In this document: in pieces, positions 17,207-25,869 of the stretch | How positions within the stretch are numbered: position 1 is the first letter of the stretch | Layout of the letters: each line of letters begins with the position of its first letter | Made by a program: the position numbers and the translations under genes | From: an uncultured Alphaproteobacteria bacterium | GTDB taxonomy: Bacteria; Pseudomonadota; Alphaproteobacteria; Caulobacterales; Hyphomonadaceae | Direction: 5' to 3' | DNA length: 40,160 nucleotides | NCBI GenBank assembly: GCA_903831255.1 | Contig: CAIKWZ010000028.1 | Span: forward strand, 1-40,160 | The notes under the pieces: model-generated | The model's database searches: none | What the model saw: the letters and a program-made list of their open reading frames with translations, nothing else | What the model was told of the DNA's origin: nothing

Positions 17207-19717
17207 TCAGCCGGACCGACGCCGCGACCACCATCCGGTTTTTCGGGGCGTTTTCGGCTCGGGTTCGATGACGTCGCCATGAAGCGGATGGCTCCGCTCC
17301 GGGGCCGTCTCGCCCGCATCGGGCTCCCCGCCGCCTTCACTTGCGACATCCGTCGTTCCCGCACTTTGAACCTCCAGGCTGACCGTCTGCGCCGCGGGCG
17401 GCGCACTGGGCTCAGCTTCAGGCTGCAGGTCGGATGAGGCGATTTCGTGTTCAATGACCGCCTCGACCGGAGTTTTTTCATCCTCGGGCGAACCCGGCCG
17501 GGCGGGGCCGTCGGACGCGCCCGACGGCAGGGTTGTCGCCTCGGGGCCTGCCGGCAGGGCCTCGGCTGCGGTTGCGGTCGACGCGTCCTCCTCATTCGCC
17601 TCCTCGACTTGGGGCGCAATCAGGAACGGCGCAGATGCGATCGCATCCAGCCGCTCGCCGCCATCAGCGGCGATATCCGGAATGCGGGTTCGGCCGCTGT
17701 CGCGATCGCGTCCGCCGCGACGGCGACGCCCGCGTCCGCCTGCACGCGCATCCTCGGCGGCGCCTTCCGGAGATGAGGCTTCCGTCTGCGGCGCCTCGTC
17801 GGAGGCGGCGTCTTCGCGGCCGCCCCTGCGGCGGCGTCCGCCCCGACGTCCACGTCGTTTGCGCCCGTCCTCGCGTCGGGCGCGGTCGTCACCGTCCTCC
17901 TCGTCCGCATCGGCCCGTTGTTCGTCTTCATCGTGGTCTTCATCGTCCGCGGAGACGTCGTCAGCCTCGTCCTCCGCGTCTTCGTCGTCCGACGCCTCGA
18001 GGTCGTCGAGCTCCTCGTCGGCCTCCTCGTCTTCCTCGCCCGGCGCCGGAGGCGGAACGGGATGGAGTTTGGCGTAATCGACCGGCTTGATGGGCTTGTA
18101 GGGAACCGGTTCGCCATCGGCGCTGGCTTCGATCAGATATTCGCCGGGCTTGTGACCTGAGTTGGCCTCGATGCGGACCGTCACATGGCAGGTCGCTTCA
18201 ATGGCCGCAATCGAGGGACGCTTCTCGTTGAGAATGTACAGCGCCACTTCGGGCGGCGCCTGAACATTGATGGTGTCGACGCGGTCGTCAGCAGCGCGCG
18301 CTTCAATCGTTCTCAGCAGCTGGAGTGCGGCTGATCCGATCGCCCGAACGCGGCCAGTGCCGGCGCAGTGATCGCAGACTTCGCTGGACAGTTCGAGGAC
18401 GCCCGCACGGCGACGCTGGCGGGAGATCTCGAACAGTCCGAACTGGCTGATCCGGCCCGTCTGCACCCGCGCCCGGTCGATTTTCAGGCTGTCCTTCATG
18501 CGCTTTTCAACCGCGCGATTGTTCTTGGTCTCTTCCATGTCGATGAAGTCGATCACGACAAGACCCGCCAGATCGCGAAGGCGCATCTGTCGACAGGCCT
18601 CTGTTGCGGCTTCCAGATTGGTCTTGAGCGCGGTTGTCTCGACATTACGCTCCCGGGTCGCCTTGCCCGAGTTGACGTCGATGGCCACCAGAGCCTCGGT
18701 CTGATTGATCACGATGTAGCCGCCTGACGGCAGCTGAACGACCGGCGAGAAGATGCTCTCCAGCTGGTCCTCGACCCCGGTTGTGACGAACAGGGGAGGG
18801 GTCTCCGCGTGGAGCGTCACTTTTCGGGCGTGGCTCGGCATGAGCATGCGAACGAAATTGCGTGCTTCTGTGAACGCGTCCTCACCCTCGACGATGATCT
18901 GCTCGACATCCTTGTCATAGAGATCCCGGACCGCCCGCAGGACCAGATGGCCCTCTTCATGGATCAAGGCGGGAGCGATTGATTCCATCGTGCGGGTGAC
19001 GATCTGTTCCCAGAGGCGGGTCAGGTACTCGAAATCCCTGCGGATTTCGAGCTTGGTGCGCTTGGCTCCCGCCGTTCTCACGATCAGCCCGGCGCCGCGC
19101 GGAACTTCGAATTCGGAGGTAATCTTCTTAAGGCGACGCCGATCGGCGGCGTTGGTGATCTTGCGGGAGATGCCGCCCCCTCGGGCGGTGTTGGGCATCA
19201 GCACGCAGTAACGACCTGCGAGCGAGAGGTAGGTCGTCAGGGCTGCACCCTTATTGCCCCGTTCCTCTTTGACGACCTGAACCAGGATCACCTGACGGCG
19301 GCGAATGACCTCCTGGATCTTGTACTTTCTCTGAAAGTGAGCCGCGTTGCGGCGGATAACCTCTTCGGCCTCACCCTCGTCGTCTTCCTCTGCGTCGTCC
19401 TCGTCATCGCCGCGCCCGGCCGAGCGCGCCTCATCCGCCGCCTCGGCCATCAGGGCTTCGCGATCTTCTTTCGGTATCTGATAGTAGTCCGGATGGATTT
19501 CGCTGAAGGCCAGAAAGCCATGGCGATTGCCGCCATACTCTACGAACGCCGCCTGGAGCGAAGGCTCCACGCGGGTGACCTTGGCCAGATAGATGTTGCC
19601 CCGGAGCTGTCTTTTGTCCCGAGCCTCGAAGTCGAAATCTTCAATCTGTCCGTTCGAAACGACGGCGACCCGGGTCTCCTCTGGGTGGGTCGCATCGATC
19701 AGCATGAGCTTGCTCAT
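17207..19717 (-). CDS. rne: Ribonuclease E/G family endoribonuclease
   Basis: The central endonuclease for mRNA decay and rRNA/tRNA processing. Domains: an S1 domain at about 35-155, interrupted by an acidic insertion at about 95-120 (GDDEDDAEEDDEGEAEE). A 5'-sensor/RNase H-like part and the DNase I-like catalytic core follow, with AIDVNSG (Asp347) and VIDFIDME (Asp390) for Mg2+. The Zn-link is CDHCAGTG (Cys448, Cys451). The C-terminal 280 residues are low complexity: a long Asp/Glu run, then Arg/Gly-rich blocks, the usual disordered scaffold for degradosome partners and RNA. With 836 residues it is an RNase E of alphaproteobacterial size. AAGGA lies about 8 bases before the ATG. The leader contains several dyads, consistent with the autoregulation known for rne elsewhere. 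Confidence 0.96.
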   Translation of the reverse strand: MSKLMLIDATHPEETRVAVVSNGQIEDFDFEARDKRQLRGNIYLAKVTRVEPSLQAAFVEYGGNRHGFLAFSEIHPDYYQIPKEDREALMAEAADEARSAGRGDDEDDAEEDDEGEAEEVIRRNAAHFQRKYKIQEVIRRRQVILVQVVKEERGNKGAALTTYLSLAGRYCVLMPNTARGGGISRKITNAADRRRLKKITSEFEVPRGAGLIVRTAGAKRTKLEIRRDFEYLTRLWEQIVTRTMESIAPALIHEEGHLVLRAVRDLYDKDVEQIIVEGEDAFTEARNFVRMLMPSHARKVTLHAETPPLFVTTGVEDQLESIFSPVVQLPSGGYIVINQTEALVAIDVNSGKATRERNVETTALKTNLEAATEACRQMRLRDLAGLVVIDFIDMEETKNNRAVEKRMKDSLKIDRARVQTGRISQFGLFEISRQRRRAGVLELSSEVCDHCAGTGRVRAIGSAALQLLRTIEARAADDRVDTINVQAPPEVALYILNEKRPSIAAIEATCHVTVRIEANSGHKPGEYLIEASADGEPVPYKPIKPVDYAKLHPVPPPAPGEEDEEADEELDDLEASDDEDAEDEADDVSADDEDHDEDEQRADADEEDGDDRARREDGRKRRGRRGGRRRRGGREDAASDEAPQTEASSPEGAAEDARAGGRGRRRRGGRDRDSGRTRIPDIAADGGERLDAIASAPFLIAPQVEEANEEDASTATAAEALPAGPEATTLPSGASDGPARPGSPEDEKTPVEAVIEHEIASSDLQPEAEPSAPPAAQTVSLEVQSAGTTDVASEGGGEPDAGETAPERSHPLHGDVIEPEPKTPRKTGWWSRRRSG

Positions 19718-20100
19718 GAAGGAATTCCTTGTTGTCTGAGAAGCGGGCGGCGCGCACGTGCGCTGAGCTCACCCGCGAAAGGATGGGAAAGTGCGTCGAA
19801 TGGATCCGGCGGCCGGTCAGGCTAATTGAAACTCGCGAGAACGCGTTCATCGAAGGACCTGACCAAGGGAGCGAAACCTCGCGCCCCGTGCGCGCTGAAA
19901 ACCGTATTCCACGTCTCTAGCAGTCAACCCTTACCGAGCGGTGTCGCTAAAGACGAGCGGACGACCGTTCGGCGTCCTTTTTTGATCATTGCACACTTCA
20001 GCGCCATTTTGAAAGCCGAATGCGACTGAACGAATGGTTAAGGCCATGATGACATAGCTGTTGGGAGCGAATGGTCTGATTTGAAGGATTTTTTGGTTCC
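19718..20100. promoter_or_regulatory. 383-base divergent region between rne and the amidase gene; structured rne leader
   Basis: No protein gene is supported here. Next to rne lies a perfect 12-base palindrome GCGCACGTGCGC (19752-19763), flanked by arms that could extend it (GCGGG/CCCGC), directly upstream of the rne ribosome binding site. Farther out, GGTCAGG (19815-19821) and CCTGACC (19858-19864) are 7-base inverted arms around CTCGCGAG. On the minus strand, TTGACT (19927-19922) and TACGGT (19906-19901) spaced by 15 bases could be a weak rne promoter, giving a leader of nearly 200 bases. A plus-strand terminator-like hairpin lies at 19959-19983. RNase E feedback on its own leader is known in enterobacteria. 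Here it is inference. Confidence 0.4.
19959..19983 (+). terminator. Terminator-like hairpin with T-run and no obvious upstream gene
   Basis: GGACG-A-CCG, a TT loop, then CGG-CGTCC forms an 8-base-pair stem with one bulged A, followed directly by six T residues (19978-19983). This is the classical factor-independent form, reading on the plus strand toward the amidase gene. The only sequence upstream on that strand before rne is the rne leader region, so it would terminate either a small RNA from 19718-19958 or read-through antisense to rne. Confidence 0.5.
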
Positions 20101-21312
20101 GTGTCGCGTTGGCTCCTGACAGCTCTCCTATTGCTGTGGCCGGCTCTGACGGCCGTTGCCGATCCGCCCTCCTCGCGGATTACCGGGTTGCGCTTCGGAG
20201 GCGGCCAAAGTCAGACCAGGATCGTCATAGACAGCGATAAACCTCTGACATTCCAGACATTTTCCTCTCAGGGCGGAGAGGCGCGGATCGTCGTGGAACT
20301 TCCCAAGGTGCGCTGGTCCCTCGGCGGCCTGACCGCCGAATCGGGCCAGGGGGACGGGGAGGGTCTGGTTCAGACTTACCGATACGCCCACAACTCCTCT
20401 TCCTCATCGCGTCTCACCCTCGACCTCAGGTCCCCGGCTCGTCTGGTGCGCAGTTTCGCCCTGCCGCCGGCGGGCGACGATCCGCATTATCGCATCGTTC
20501 TCGACCTGCGCCCGATCGAGCCGACCCCGGCGCTTACGGCGAAGACATCTCCGGAACGGGCCTCCGCGGTTCGTCCGTCCCCGCAGGCCGCAGCTCCCAG
20601 GCCGGCGCCTGATCCGTCCCGTCGCCCGCTGATCGTGATCGATCCGGGTCATGGCGGTCGCGATCCGGGGGCTGTGTCCTCAAGCGGCCTCAGAGAGAAG
20701 GACGTGACCCTTGAAATTGCTAGACTTATCAGGGACGAGCTTGTCGCGAGCGGTCGCTACCGCGTTGCTCTCACCCGGACGCGCGACGAGTTCATCGAGC
20801 TTGAAGCGAGGGTGGAGAGAGCCCGCAGTCTGGGGGCCGATCTGTTCATATCCCTTCATGCGGACGCCGGGCCGAACTCTTCTGTCCGGGGCGCCTCGGT
20901 CTACACCCTGTCGGCGGAAGGGGAAAAGCGCGCGGAGGAAGTTCGGCACCGCAATGACTGGATCCTGGATGTTGAGACAGATTCCAGCCGGCCCCGGGAG
21001 GTGAACGATATTCTGGCTGACCTCGTTCAGAGGGAAACCAAGACCCAGTCCTCCAGATTTGCTCAGATGCTTATTCCCGCCCTCTCGGACGCCGGATGGC
21101 CGGCCCTTGCCAATACGCACAGAAAGCGGGGGTTTTTCGTTCTTCTCAGTCCCGACGTTCCCGCCGTGCTGCTCGAGATGGGGTTCATGACCCATCCTGC
21201 GGATGAGGCGATGCTTGTGTCCGACGCCCGGCGCGCCCGGCTGGCCGACGGCGTTCTGGCGGCGATCGACGGATTTTTCTCCCGGGACGCGCCGCTTCTG
21301 GCGGAACGTTGA
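20101..21312 (+). CDS. amiC: N-acetylmuramoyl-L-alanine amidase (AmiC-like, AMIN + Amidase_3)
   Basis: It cleaves the stem peptide from glycan in septal peptidoglycan in the periplasm. The 403-residue protein has a signal peptide (MSRWLLTALLLLWPALTAVA), an AMIN domain at about 27-140 (peptidoglycan targeting), a Pro/Ala-rich linker to about 175, and an Amidase_3 domain. The zinc and catalytic motifs of that domain are DPGHGGRDPGA, a downstream Glu, SLHADA, and EMGFMTHPADE with the catalytic Glu. TRTRDEFIELEARVE is typical. The start is GTG at 20101 with GAAGGA upstream. No other start in the region fits the signal peptide. Next, in the same direction, is PBP1a, so hydrolase and synthase are encoded together. 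AmiC-type enzymes usually need an EnvC/NlpD-like LytM activator. An M23 protein is encoded about 5 kb away, but linking the two is speculation. Confidence 0.94.
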   Translation: MSRWLLTALLLLWPALTAVADPPSSRITGLRFGGGQSQTRIVIDSDKPLTFQTFSSQGGEARIVVELPKVRWSLGGLTAESGQGDGEGLVQTYRYAHNSSSSSRLTLDLRSPARLVRSFALPPAGDDPHYRIVLDLRPIEPTPALTAKTSPERASAVRPSPQAAAPRPAPDPSRRPLIVIDPGHGGRDPGAVSSSGLREKDVTLEIARLIRDELVASGRYRVALTRTRDEFIELEARVERARSLGADLFISLHADAGPNSSVRGASVYTLSAEGEKRAEEVRHRNDWILDVETDSSRPREVNDILADLVQRETKTQSSRFAQMLIPALSDAGWPALANTHRKRGFFVLLSPDVPAVLLEMGFMTHPADEAMLVSDARRARLADGVLAAIDGFFSRDAPLLAER

Positions 21313-21461
21313 ACGCAATGAACGTCGATCAGGGCGCCAATCGAGCTACCCGTCTTTGCTTCCGCGCCATAAAGATACCGCATTGACCGGTGATTCCGGG
21401 TGATCATGGATCGAGGTCCGGCGCCCGAGTGCGCGCCGGATCGGGTCAGGACAGGTGCGAG

Positions 21462-24053
21462 ATGCTCAGAAAGATCCTTTTCGGCGCTCTGGCTGCGGTC
21501 GCCATTCTGGTGATCGGGGTCGGCGGCTGGTTTCTCCTGGTCACACAGGATCTGCCCTCCGAAAAGGATCTGGCCAATTATGAGCCTCCCATCACCAGTC
21601 GCGTTCATGCGGGCGACGGACGACTGGTGGCGGAGTTCGCCAGTCAGCACAGGGTCTACGTGCCCTCGGAGGAGTTGCCGCGTCAGCTTGTGGAGGCCTT
21701 CATCTCCGCTGAGGACAAGACGTTTTTTGAACACTCAGGCATCAATCTCTGGGGAATGGTTCGCGGTACGCTCGGAAACGCCATTCGCGGTCGGCGGATG
21801 ACCGGTGGGTCGACCATCACCCAGCAGGTCGTGAAGAACATGCTGGTGGGAGATGATCGGTCGATCGCACGCAAGGTTCGCGAGGCGATCCTCGCCGGCC
21901 GGCTCGAAAAGCAGTTCTCGAAGGATCAGATCCTCGAGCTTTACATGAACGAGATTTTTCTTGGCGGACGCTCCTATGGCGTCGGAGCCGCCGCGCTCAA
22001 TTACTTCGGCAAATCCCTGAACGATCTGACCCTCGCCGAGTCGGCGATGCTGGCTGCGCTTCCGCAGCGACCCAGCCGGGTCAATCCCTATAATCGGCCC
22101 GAGGCCGCCGTCGAACGCAGGAACTGGGTGATCGACAGGATGGTCGCCAACGGTTTCGTCGACAAGGATGAAGCTCTGATCGCCAAGGCGGAGAAGCTGA
22201 CCACGGTCGCCCGCCTCGATACGGATGAGAACGTCGCCTCAGCTTATTTCGTGGAGGAGGTGCGTCGCGAGATCCTGCGCCTCGGCAAGGAGCGGCGCCT
22301 CGAAGGGTTTGGCAATGAGAAGGAAGCGACCAAGGGCTTCTATGAGGGCGGGCTGTCGATCCGCTCCACGCTCGACACCAATCTTCAGCTGATAGGCCAG
22401 ACCGCCCTTCGCGCCGGTCTTGAAACCTATGACCGGCGCCGCGGATGGCGCGGGCCGGTGGGCGCAGTGAAGGCGGGAGAGGGCGCCGCTGAGGAGCTGA
22501 CCGCTTTTCTGGAAACCGATGAGGGGAAGGCCCGGATCGCCGGAGCGGCGCCGGACTGGCGCGCCGCAGCGGTGACCTCTGTCAAGGGAGAGGTGCGTCT
22601 GCTGTTCGCGGACGGTTCGAAGGGCACGCTCTCGGCGGAGGATGTAAAATGGGCCTCCGCTTTCAAGCGCAAGGGTAAGGGCGGCGTGGCGCCGGGCGAT
22701 GTGATCCTGGTCTCGAGGCGTCCGGTTCCGGATGTCTCCGCTCAACTGATCGTCGAGTATGCGGATGCGAAATCTCCGACCTCAGGACCCTGGCGTTTGC
22801 GCCAGACGCCCGAAGTGGAGGGAGCGCTGATCGCCATGGATCCGCACACCGGTCGAGTGCTCGCGATGGCCGGAGGGTATTCCTTCAGCCGTAGCCAGTA
22901 CAACCGGTCTGTGCAGGCGATGCGCCAGCCTGGCTCCTCGTTCAAGCCGTTCGTCTACGCCGCGGCGATGGAAAACGGATGGACGCCGTCAAGCCGGGTG
23001 CTGGATGCGCCGTTCGTGGACTGTTCGGATGAAACCCAGGAGACGTGCTACAAGCCCAGCAACTATTCCGATGAGTTTTACGGCCTTTCGACGCTTCGTC
23101 TGGGTATTGAGAAGTCCCGAAATGCGATGACGGTCCGTCTTGCTCAGGACATGGGCCTCGAGAAAGTGTCTGAGATCGGAGAACGCTTCGGGATCTATGA
23201 CCGTCTTCCCGCCTATCAGTCGATGTCCCTCGGCGCCGGCGAGACGACGCCGATGAAAATGGTGACCGCCTATGCGATGCTGGTCAACGGCGGCAAGCGG
23301 GTTCAGCCCATTCTGCTCGACAGGATCCAGAACCGGCATGGACAGACGGTCTTCCGTCAGGATGAACGCGAATGCGGGGAGTGTTCCGCTACCTGGAGAT
23401 CAGGTCTGCAGCCGCCGGCGTTTTCTGACGATCGCGACCAGGTTATCGATCCGGTCACCGCCTATCAGATGGTCTCCATCCTCGAAGGCGTCGTGGAACG
23501 CGGAACGGCTGCGACGGCTCGCTCTGTCGGCAAGCCCCTTGCGGCCAAGACGGGCACAACCAACGATCAGGTCGACGCCTGGACGGTGGGGTTCAGCCCT
23601 GATCTCGTGGTCGGTATCTGGATCGGGTTCGACACACCCCGCGACATGGGCGACGGCGAGTCCGGAGGTCGCGTCGCATCGCCTGTCTTCCGCGACTTCA
23701 TGCTGGCGGCTCTGAAGGATCGGCCCGCCCTGCCGTTCCGCATTCCCCAGGGCGTCAGGCTGGTGGAGGTCGACGCCGATTCGGGATGCCTGCCGGCGCC
23801 TGACAGTCGTCTGGTGATCCTCGAAGCGTTCCGTCCCGGGACGGAGCCTACGGAGCGCTGCGAGGCAGGCGGAACGGATGCCGACGGGTATCGGGTTGAT
23901 TACTCCCGCGTTCTGGCTGGAGATGAGGCGGTCAGCGCGCCTGTCGACGGCACCAGCACCCCCCCTGTGAGGCCGGATGCTCCGGTTGATCCGGGGCTGC
24001 TTCAGGAACCCCCGCCGCGAGAGGAATTGACACTCAAGGACGGCATCTTCTAG
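21462..24053 (+). CDS. mrcA: Penicillin-binding protein 1A (bifunctional transglycosylase/transpeptidase)
   Basis: It polymerises lipid II glycan and cross-links peptidoglycan at the outer face of the inner membrane. The 863-residue protein has a single N-terminal membrane anchor (ILFGALAAVAILVIGVGGWF). The GT51 domain follows, with SAEDKTFFEHSGIN, TGGSTITQQVVKNM, RKVREAILAGRLE and NEIFLGGRSYGVGAAA. An OB-like insert comes next (about 350-440). The transpeptidase domain has the SxxK motif GSSFKPF, SxN in KSRNAMTV, and KTGTTNDQVDAW. The start is set at ATG 21462 (AGGTGCGAG upstream), because the in-frame start at 21390 would place 24 polar residues before the anchor. The C-terminal tail is Pro-rich. 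It lies 149 bases after the amidase gene. Confidence 0.95.
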   Translation: MLRKILFGALAAVAILVIGVGGWFLLVTQDLPSEKDLANYEPPITSRVHAGDGRLVAEFASQHRVYVPSEELPRQLVEAFISAEDKTFFEHSGINLWGMVRGTLGNAIRGRRMTGGSTITQQVVKNMLVGDDRSIARKVREAILAGRLEKQFSKDQILELYMNEIFLGGRSYGVGAAALNYFGKSLNDLTLAESAMLAALPQRPSRVNPYNRPEAAVERRNWVIDRMVANGFVDKDEALIAKAEKLTTVARLDTDENVASAYFVEEVRREILRLGKERRLEGFGNEKEATKGFYEGGLSIRSTLDTNLQLIGQTALRAGLETYDRRRGWRGPVGAVKAGEGAAEELTAFLETDEGKARIAGAAPDWRAAAVTSVKGEVRLLFADGSKGTLSAEDVKWASAFKRKGKGGVAPGDVILVSRRPVPDVSAQLIVEYADAKSPTSGPWRLRQTPEVEGALIAMDPHTGRVLAMAGGYSFSRSQYNRSVQAMRQPGSSFKPFVYAAAMENGWTPSSRVLDAPFVDCSDETQETCYKPSNYSDEFYGLSTLRLGIEKSRNAMTVRLAQDMGLEKVSEIGERFGIYDRLPAYQSMSLGAGETTPMKMVTAYAMLVNGGKRVQPILLDRIQNRHGQTVFRQDERECGECSATWRSGLQPPAFSDDRDQVIDPVTAYQMVSILEGVVERGTAATARSVGKPLAAKTGTTNDQVDAWTVGFSPDLVVGIWIGFDTPRDMGDGESGGRVASPVFRDFMLAALKDRPALPFRIPQGVRLVEVDADSGCLPAPDSRLVILEAFRPGTEPTERCEAGGTDADGYRVDYSRVLAGDEAVSAPVDGTSTPPVRPDAPVDPGLLQEPPPREELTLKDGIF

Positions 24054-24121
24054 ACCCTCGCGCGATCCCTGTTCCGTCCGCTTCCGGGCGGGCAGGGGCG
24101 CATCTCTGACAGGCCGGTGAC

Positions 24122-25241
24122 ATGCAGCCCGAACTTGAGAATATGGTGGAGCGAATCAAGCAGTCCGTAGGACTGCTGAGGAGGCGTCTTTGACTGGGGC
24201 GTCGCCGAAAAACGTCTGGATGAACTGAACGCGCTGTCCGAGAGACCGGATTTCTGGGGAGATCCCGCGCGGGCGCAGACCATGATGCGTGAGCGCAATC
24301 AGCTTGAAGCGTCGATGAATGATGTCCGGGCGCTTGAGCGCGAGGCAAGCGATGCCGTCGAGCTCTGGGAGATGGCTGACGCAGAAGGCGATGTCTCCCT
24401 GTTCGCCGAGGTTGAAAGCGCTCTGAAAGCCGCCGTGCGCAGGGCGGAAGAGGCTGAGCTGAAGGCCCTTCTGTCGGGCGAGGTCGACGGAAACGACTGT
24501 TATGTGGAGATCCATGCCGGCGCTGGCGGCACGGAAAGCCAGGACTGGGCCTCGATGCTCCGGCGGATGTATGTCCGCTGGGCGAACGCCCGCGGTTTCA
24601 AGATCGAGGAAGTCGAGGAGCATGTCGGCGAAGAAGCGGGGATCAAATCTTCGACGCTGCTCATTCATGGCGACAGCGCCTATGGCTGGCTGAAGAGCGA
24701 GTCGGGCGTTCATCGCCTTGTCCGGATCTCGCCCTACGATTCCAACGCCCGGCGACATACGAGCTTCGCTTCGGTTTGGGTCTATCCGGTGATCGATGAC
24801 ACGATTGTCGTGGATATCGAGGAAAAGGATGTGCGAACCGACACCTATCGCGCCAGCGGCGCCGGCGGCCAGCACATCAACAAGACAGACAGCGCGGTTC
24901 GACTGACGCATATCCCGACGGGAATTGTCGTTTCGTGCCAGACTGACCGCTCGCAGCACAAGAACCGAGCCAAGGCCTGGGACATGCTCAGGGCCAGGCT
25001 TTATGAGCTTGAGCTCAAGAAACGCGAGGAGGCCGCACAGGCCGAGCAGGATTCCAAGAGCGAGATCGGCTGGGGTCGCCAGATCCGTTCCTACGTGCTC
25101 CAGCCCTATCAGATGGTGAAAGACCTTCGGACGGGGGTCGAGACGTCGGATTCTCAGGGCGTGCTCGACGGCGAGATCGACCCGTTTCTCGCTGCCGCCC
25201 TGTCTCAGAAAGTCGGCGCTGCGGTGGAAGACCTCGACTAG
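24122..25241 (+). CDS. prfB: Peptide chain release factor 2, expressed by programmed +1 frameshift
   Basis: It recognises UGA and UAA stops and releases the peptide. The first 23 codons start at ATG 24122 ([14 protein letters not shown]...) and end at an in-frame TGA at 24191-24193. The rest of the protein continues in the +1 frame from GAC at 24192 ([14 protein letters not shown]) to 25241, giving 372 residues in total. The frameshift site AGGAGG-CGT-CTT-TGA-C has the same layout as in E. coli: internal Shine-Dalgarno, 3 bases, slippery CTT, TGA, C. The codon-recognition tripeptide is SPY (about 203-205) instead of SPF, a variant I associate with alphaproteobacteria. The catalytic GGQ is at about 248-250. 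A reading that starts at the first ATG of the second frame (24282) would wrongly miss 53 residues. It lies 68 bases after the PBP1a gene. Confidence 0.96.
24179..24194 (+). promoter_or_regulatory. Programmed +1 ribosomal frameshift site of prfB
   Basis: AGGAGG (24179-24184) pairs with the 16S anti-Shine-Dalgarno inside the coding region. After a 3-base spacer, CTT (24188-24190) slips to TTT when release factor 2 is scarce and the TGA (24191-24193) followed by C is read slowly. This gives autoregulation of release factor 2 level, the mechanism established for E. coli prfB. The layout matches, while its operation here is inferred. Confidence 0.93.
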
Positions 25242-25340
25242 TCCGGCCTGCGTTCGCCGGTTCGGGATCTGAGGATCATCCTGCCTCTCTTGAGGGATCG
25301 CCCAGCAGATCCTGCGTCCTCGCTCTTCGTACCAAAGAGA

Positions 25341-25369
25341 AACGCCTCCGGCGCATGTCCGGAGGCGTT
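25341..25369 (-). terminator. Strong terminator hairpin of the M23-bactofilin operon
   Basis: AACGCCTCCGG (25341-25351) and CCGGAGGCGTT (25359-25369) form a perfect 11-base-pair stem with a 7-base loop. On the minus strand the stem is followed by a pyrimidine- and T-rich tail (TTCTCTTTGG), 33 bases after the bactofilin stop. On the plus strand it lies 99 bases after prfB and may stop that transcript as well. Confidence 0.8.
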
Positions 25370-25401
25370 CATAATCTCACGTCGATGGTCCCAGGCGCTC
25401 G

Positions 25402-25869
25402 TCAGCCGACAGGCGGCGCGGCCGGAGGCGCGCTCGGGGCGGGCGCCGGAGCCTCCGCCATCGGGTCCTGCGCGTGCTTCACGGCCCCTTCGAAGATGGC
25501 GTTGGGTTCGATGGCGAGGGACGCGTGGAAAATGTCCCCGCGGACTTTGGCGCCCGTGCACAGCTGGACTTTCCTGGCGCGAATGCGACCCTCAACTGTG
25601 CCGCGAATGACCACCGTCTCGGCGATGACTTCGCCCTTGACCGCGCCCGTGTCGCCGATGACGAGGGACAAAGCCCGGACATCTCCCTCGATGTGGCCGT
25701 CGATCTGGAGTTCGCCCTGGGAGACGATCGCTCCCTTCATCTTAACATCGGCGCTGATCAGGGACGGCGCCGCCTTGGAAGCCGGAAGCGGCCTCTTGGC
25801 CGGCTCTGGAATGGTTGGCTTGGCCGCAGGCGGCGGAGGCGGTTCTGGCGTCTTACCCTTTGTAAACAT
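25402..25869 (-). CDS. Bactofilin (polymer-forming cytoskeletal protein)
   Basis: A 155-residue protein with a central bactofilin beta-helix (about 38-135). Repeats such as ISQ/IVSQGELQIDGHIEGDV, VIGDTGAVKGEVIAETV, IRGTVEGRIRARKV and AKVRGDIFHASLAIE show the six-residue periodicity of the family. The core is flanked by Pro-rich disordered tails (PEPPPPPAAKPTIPEPAK at the N-terminus). Bactofilins form nucleotide-independent membrane-associated filaments and recruit peptidoglycan enzymes. The start codon lies within the 3' end of the M23 peptidase gene (17-base overlap, different frame), with AAGGG in that gene as ribosome binding site, so the two are probably translationally coupled. The pairing is the classical bactofilin/LytM-peptidase module known from stalked and helical bacteria. 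Confidence 0.94.
   Translation of the reverse strand: MFTKGKTPEPPPPPAAKPTIPEPAKRPLPASKAAPSLISADVKMKGAIVSQGELQIDGHIEGDVRALSLVIGDTGAVKGEVIAETVVIRGTVEGRIRARKVQLCTGAKVRGDIFHASLAIEPNAIFEGAVKHAQDPMAEAPAPAPSAPPAAPPVG

Noticed and set aside
17620-18117. Low-complexity repeat region as a repeat array or CRISPR
   Set aside because: It encodes the acidic and Arg/Gly-rich disordered tail of RNase E. There are no regular direct repeats with spacers.
24282-25241. prfB as an N-terminally truncated gene or pseudogene
   Set aside because: The 23-codon upstream frame plus a canonical frameshift site restores the full protein.
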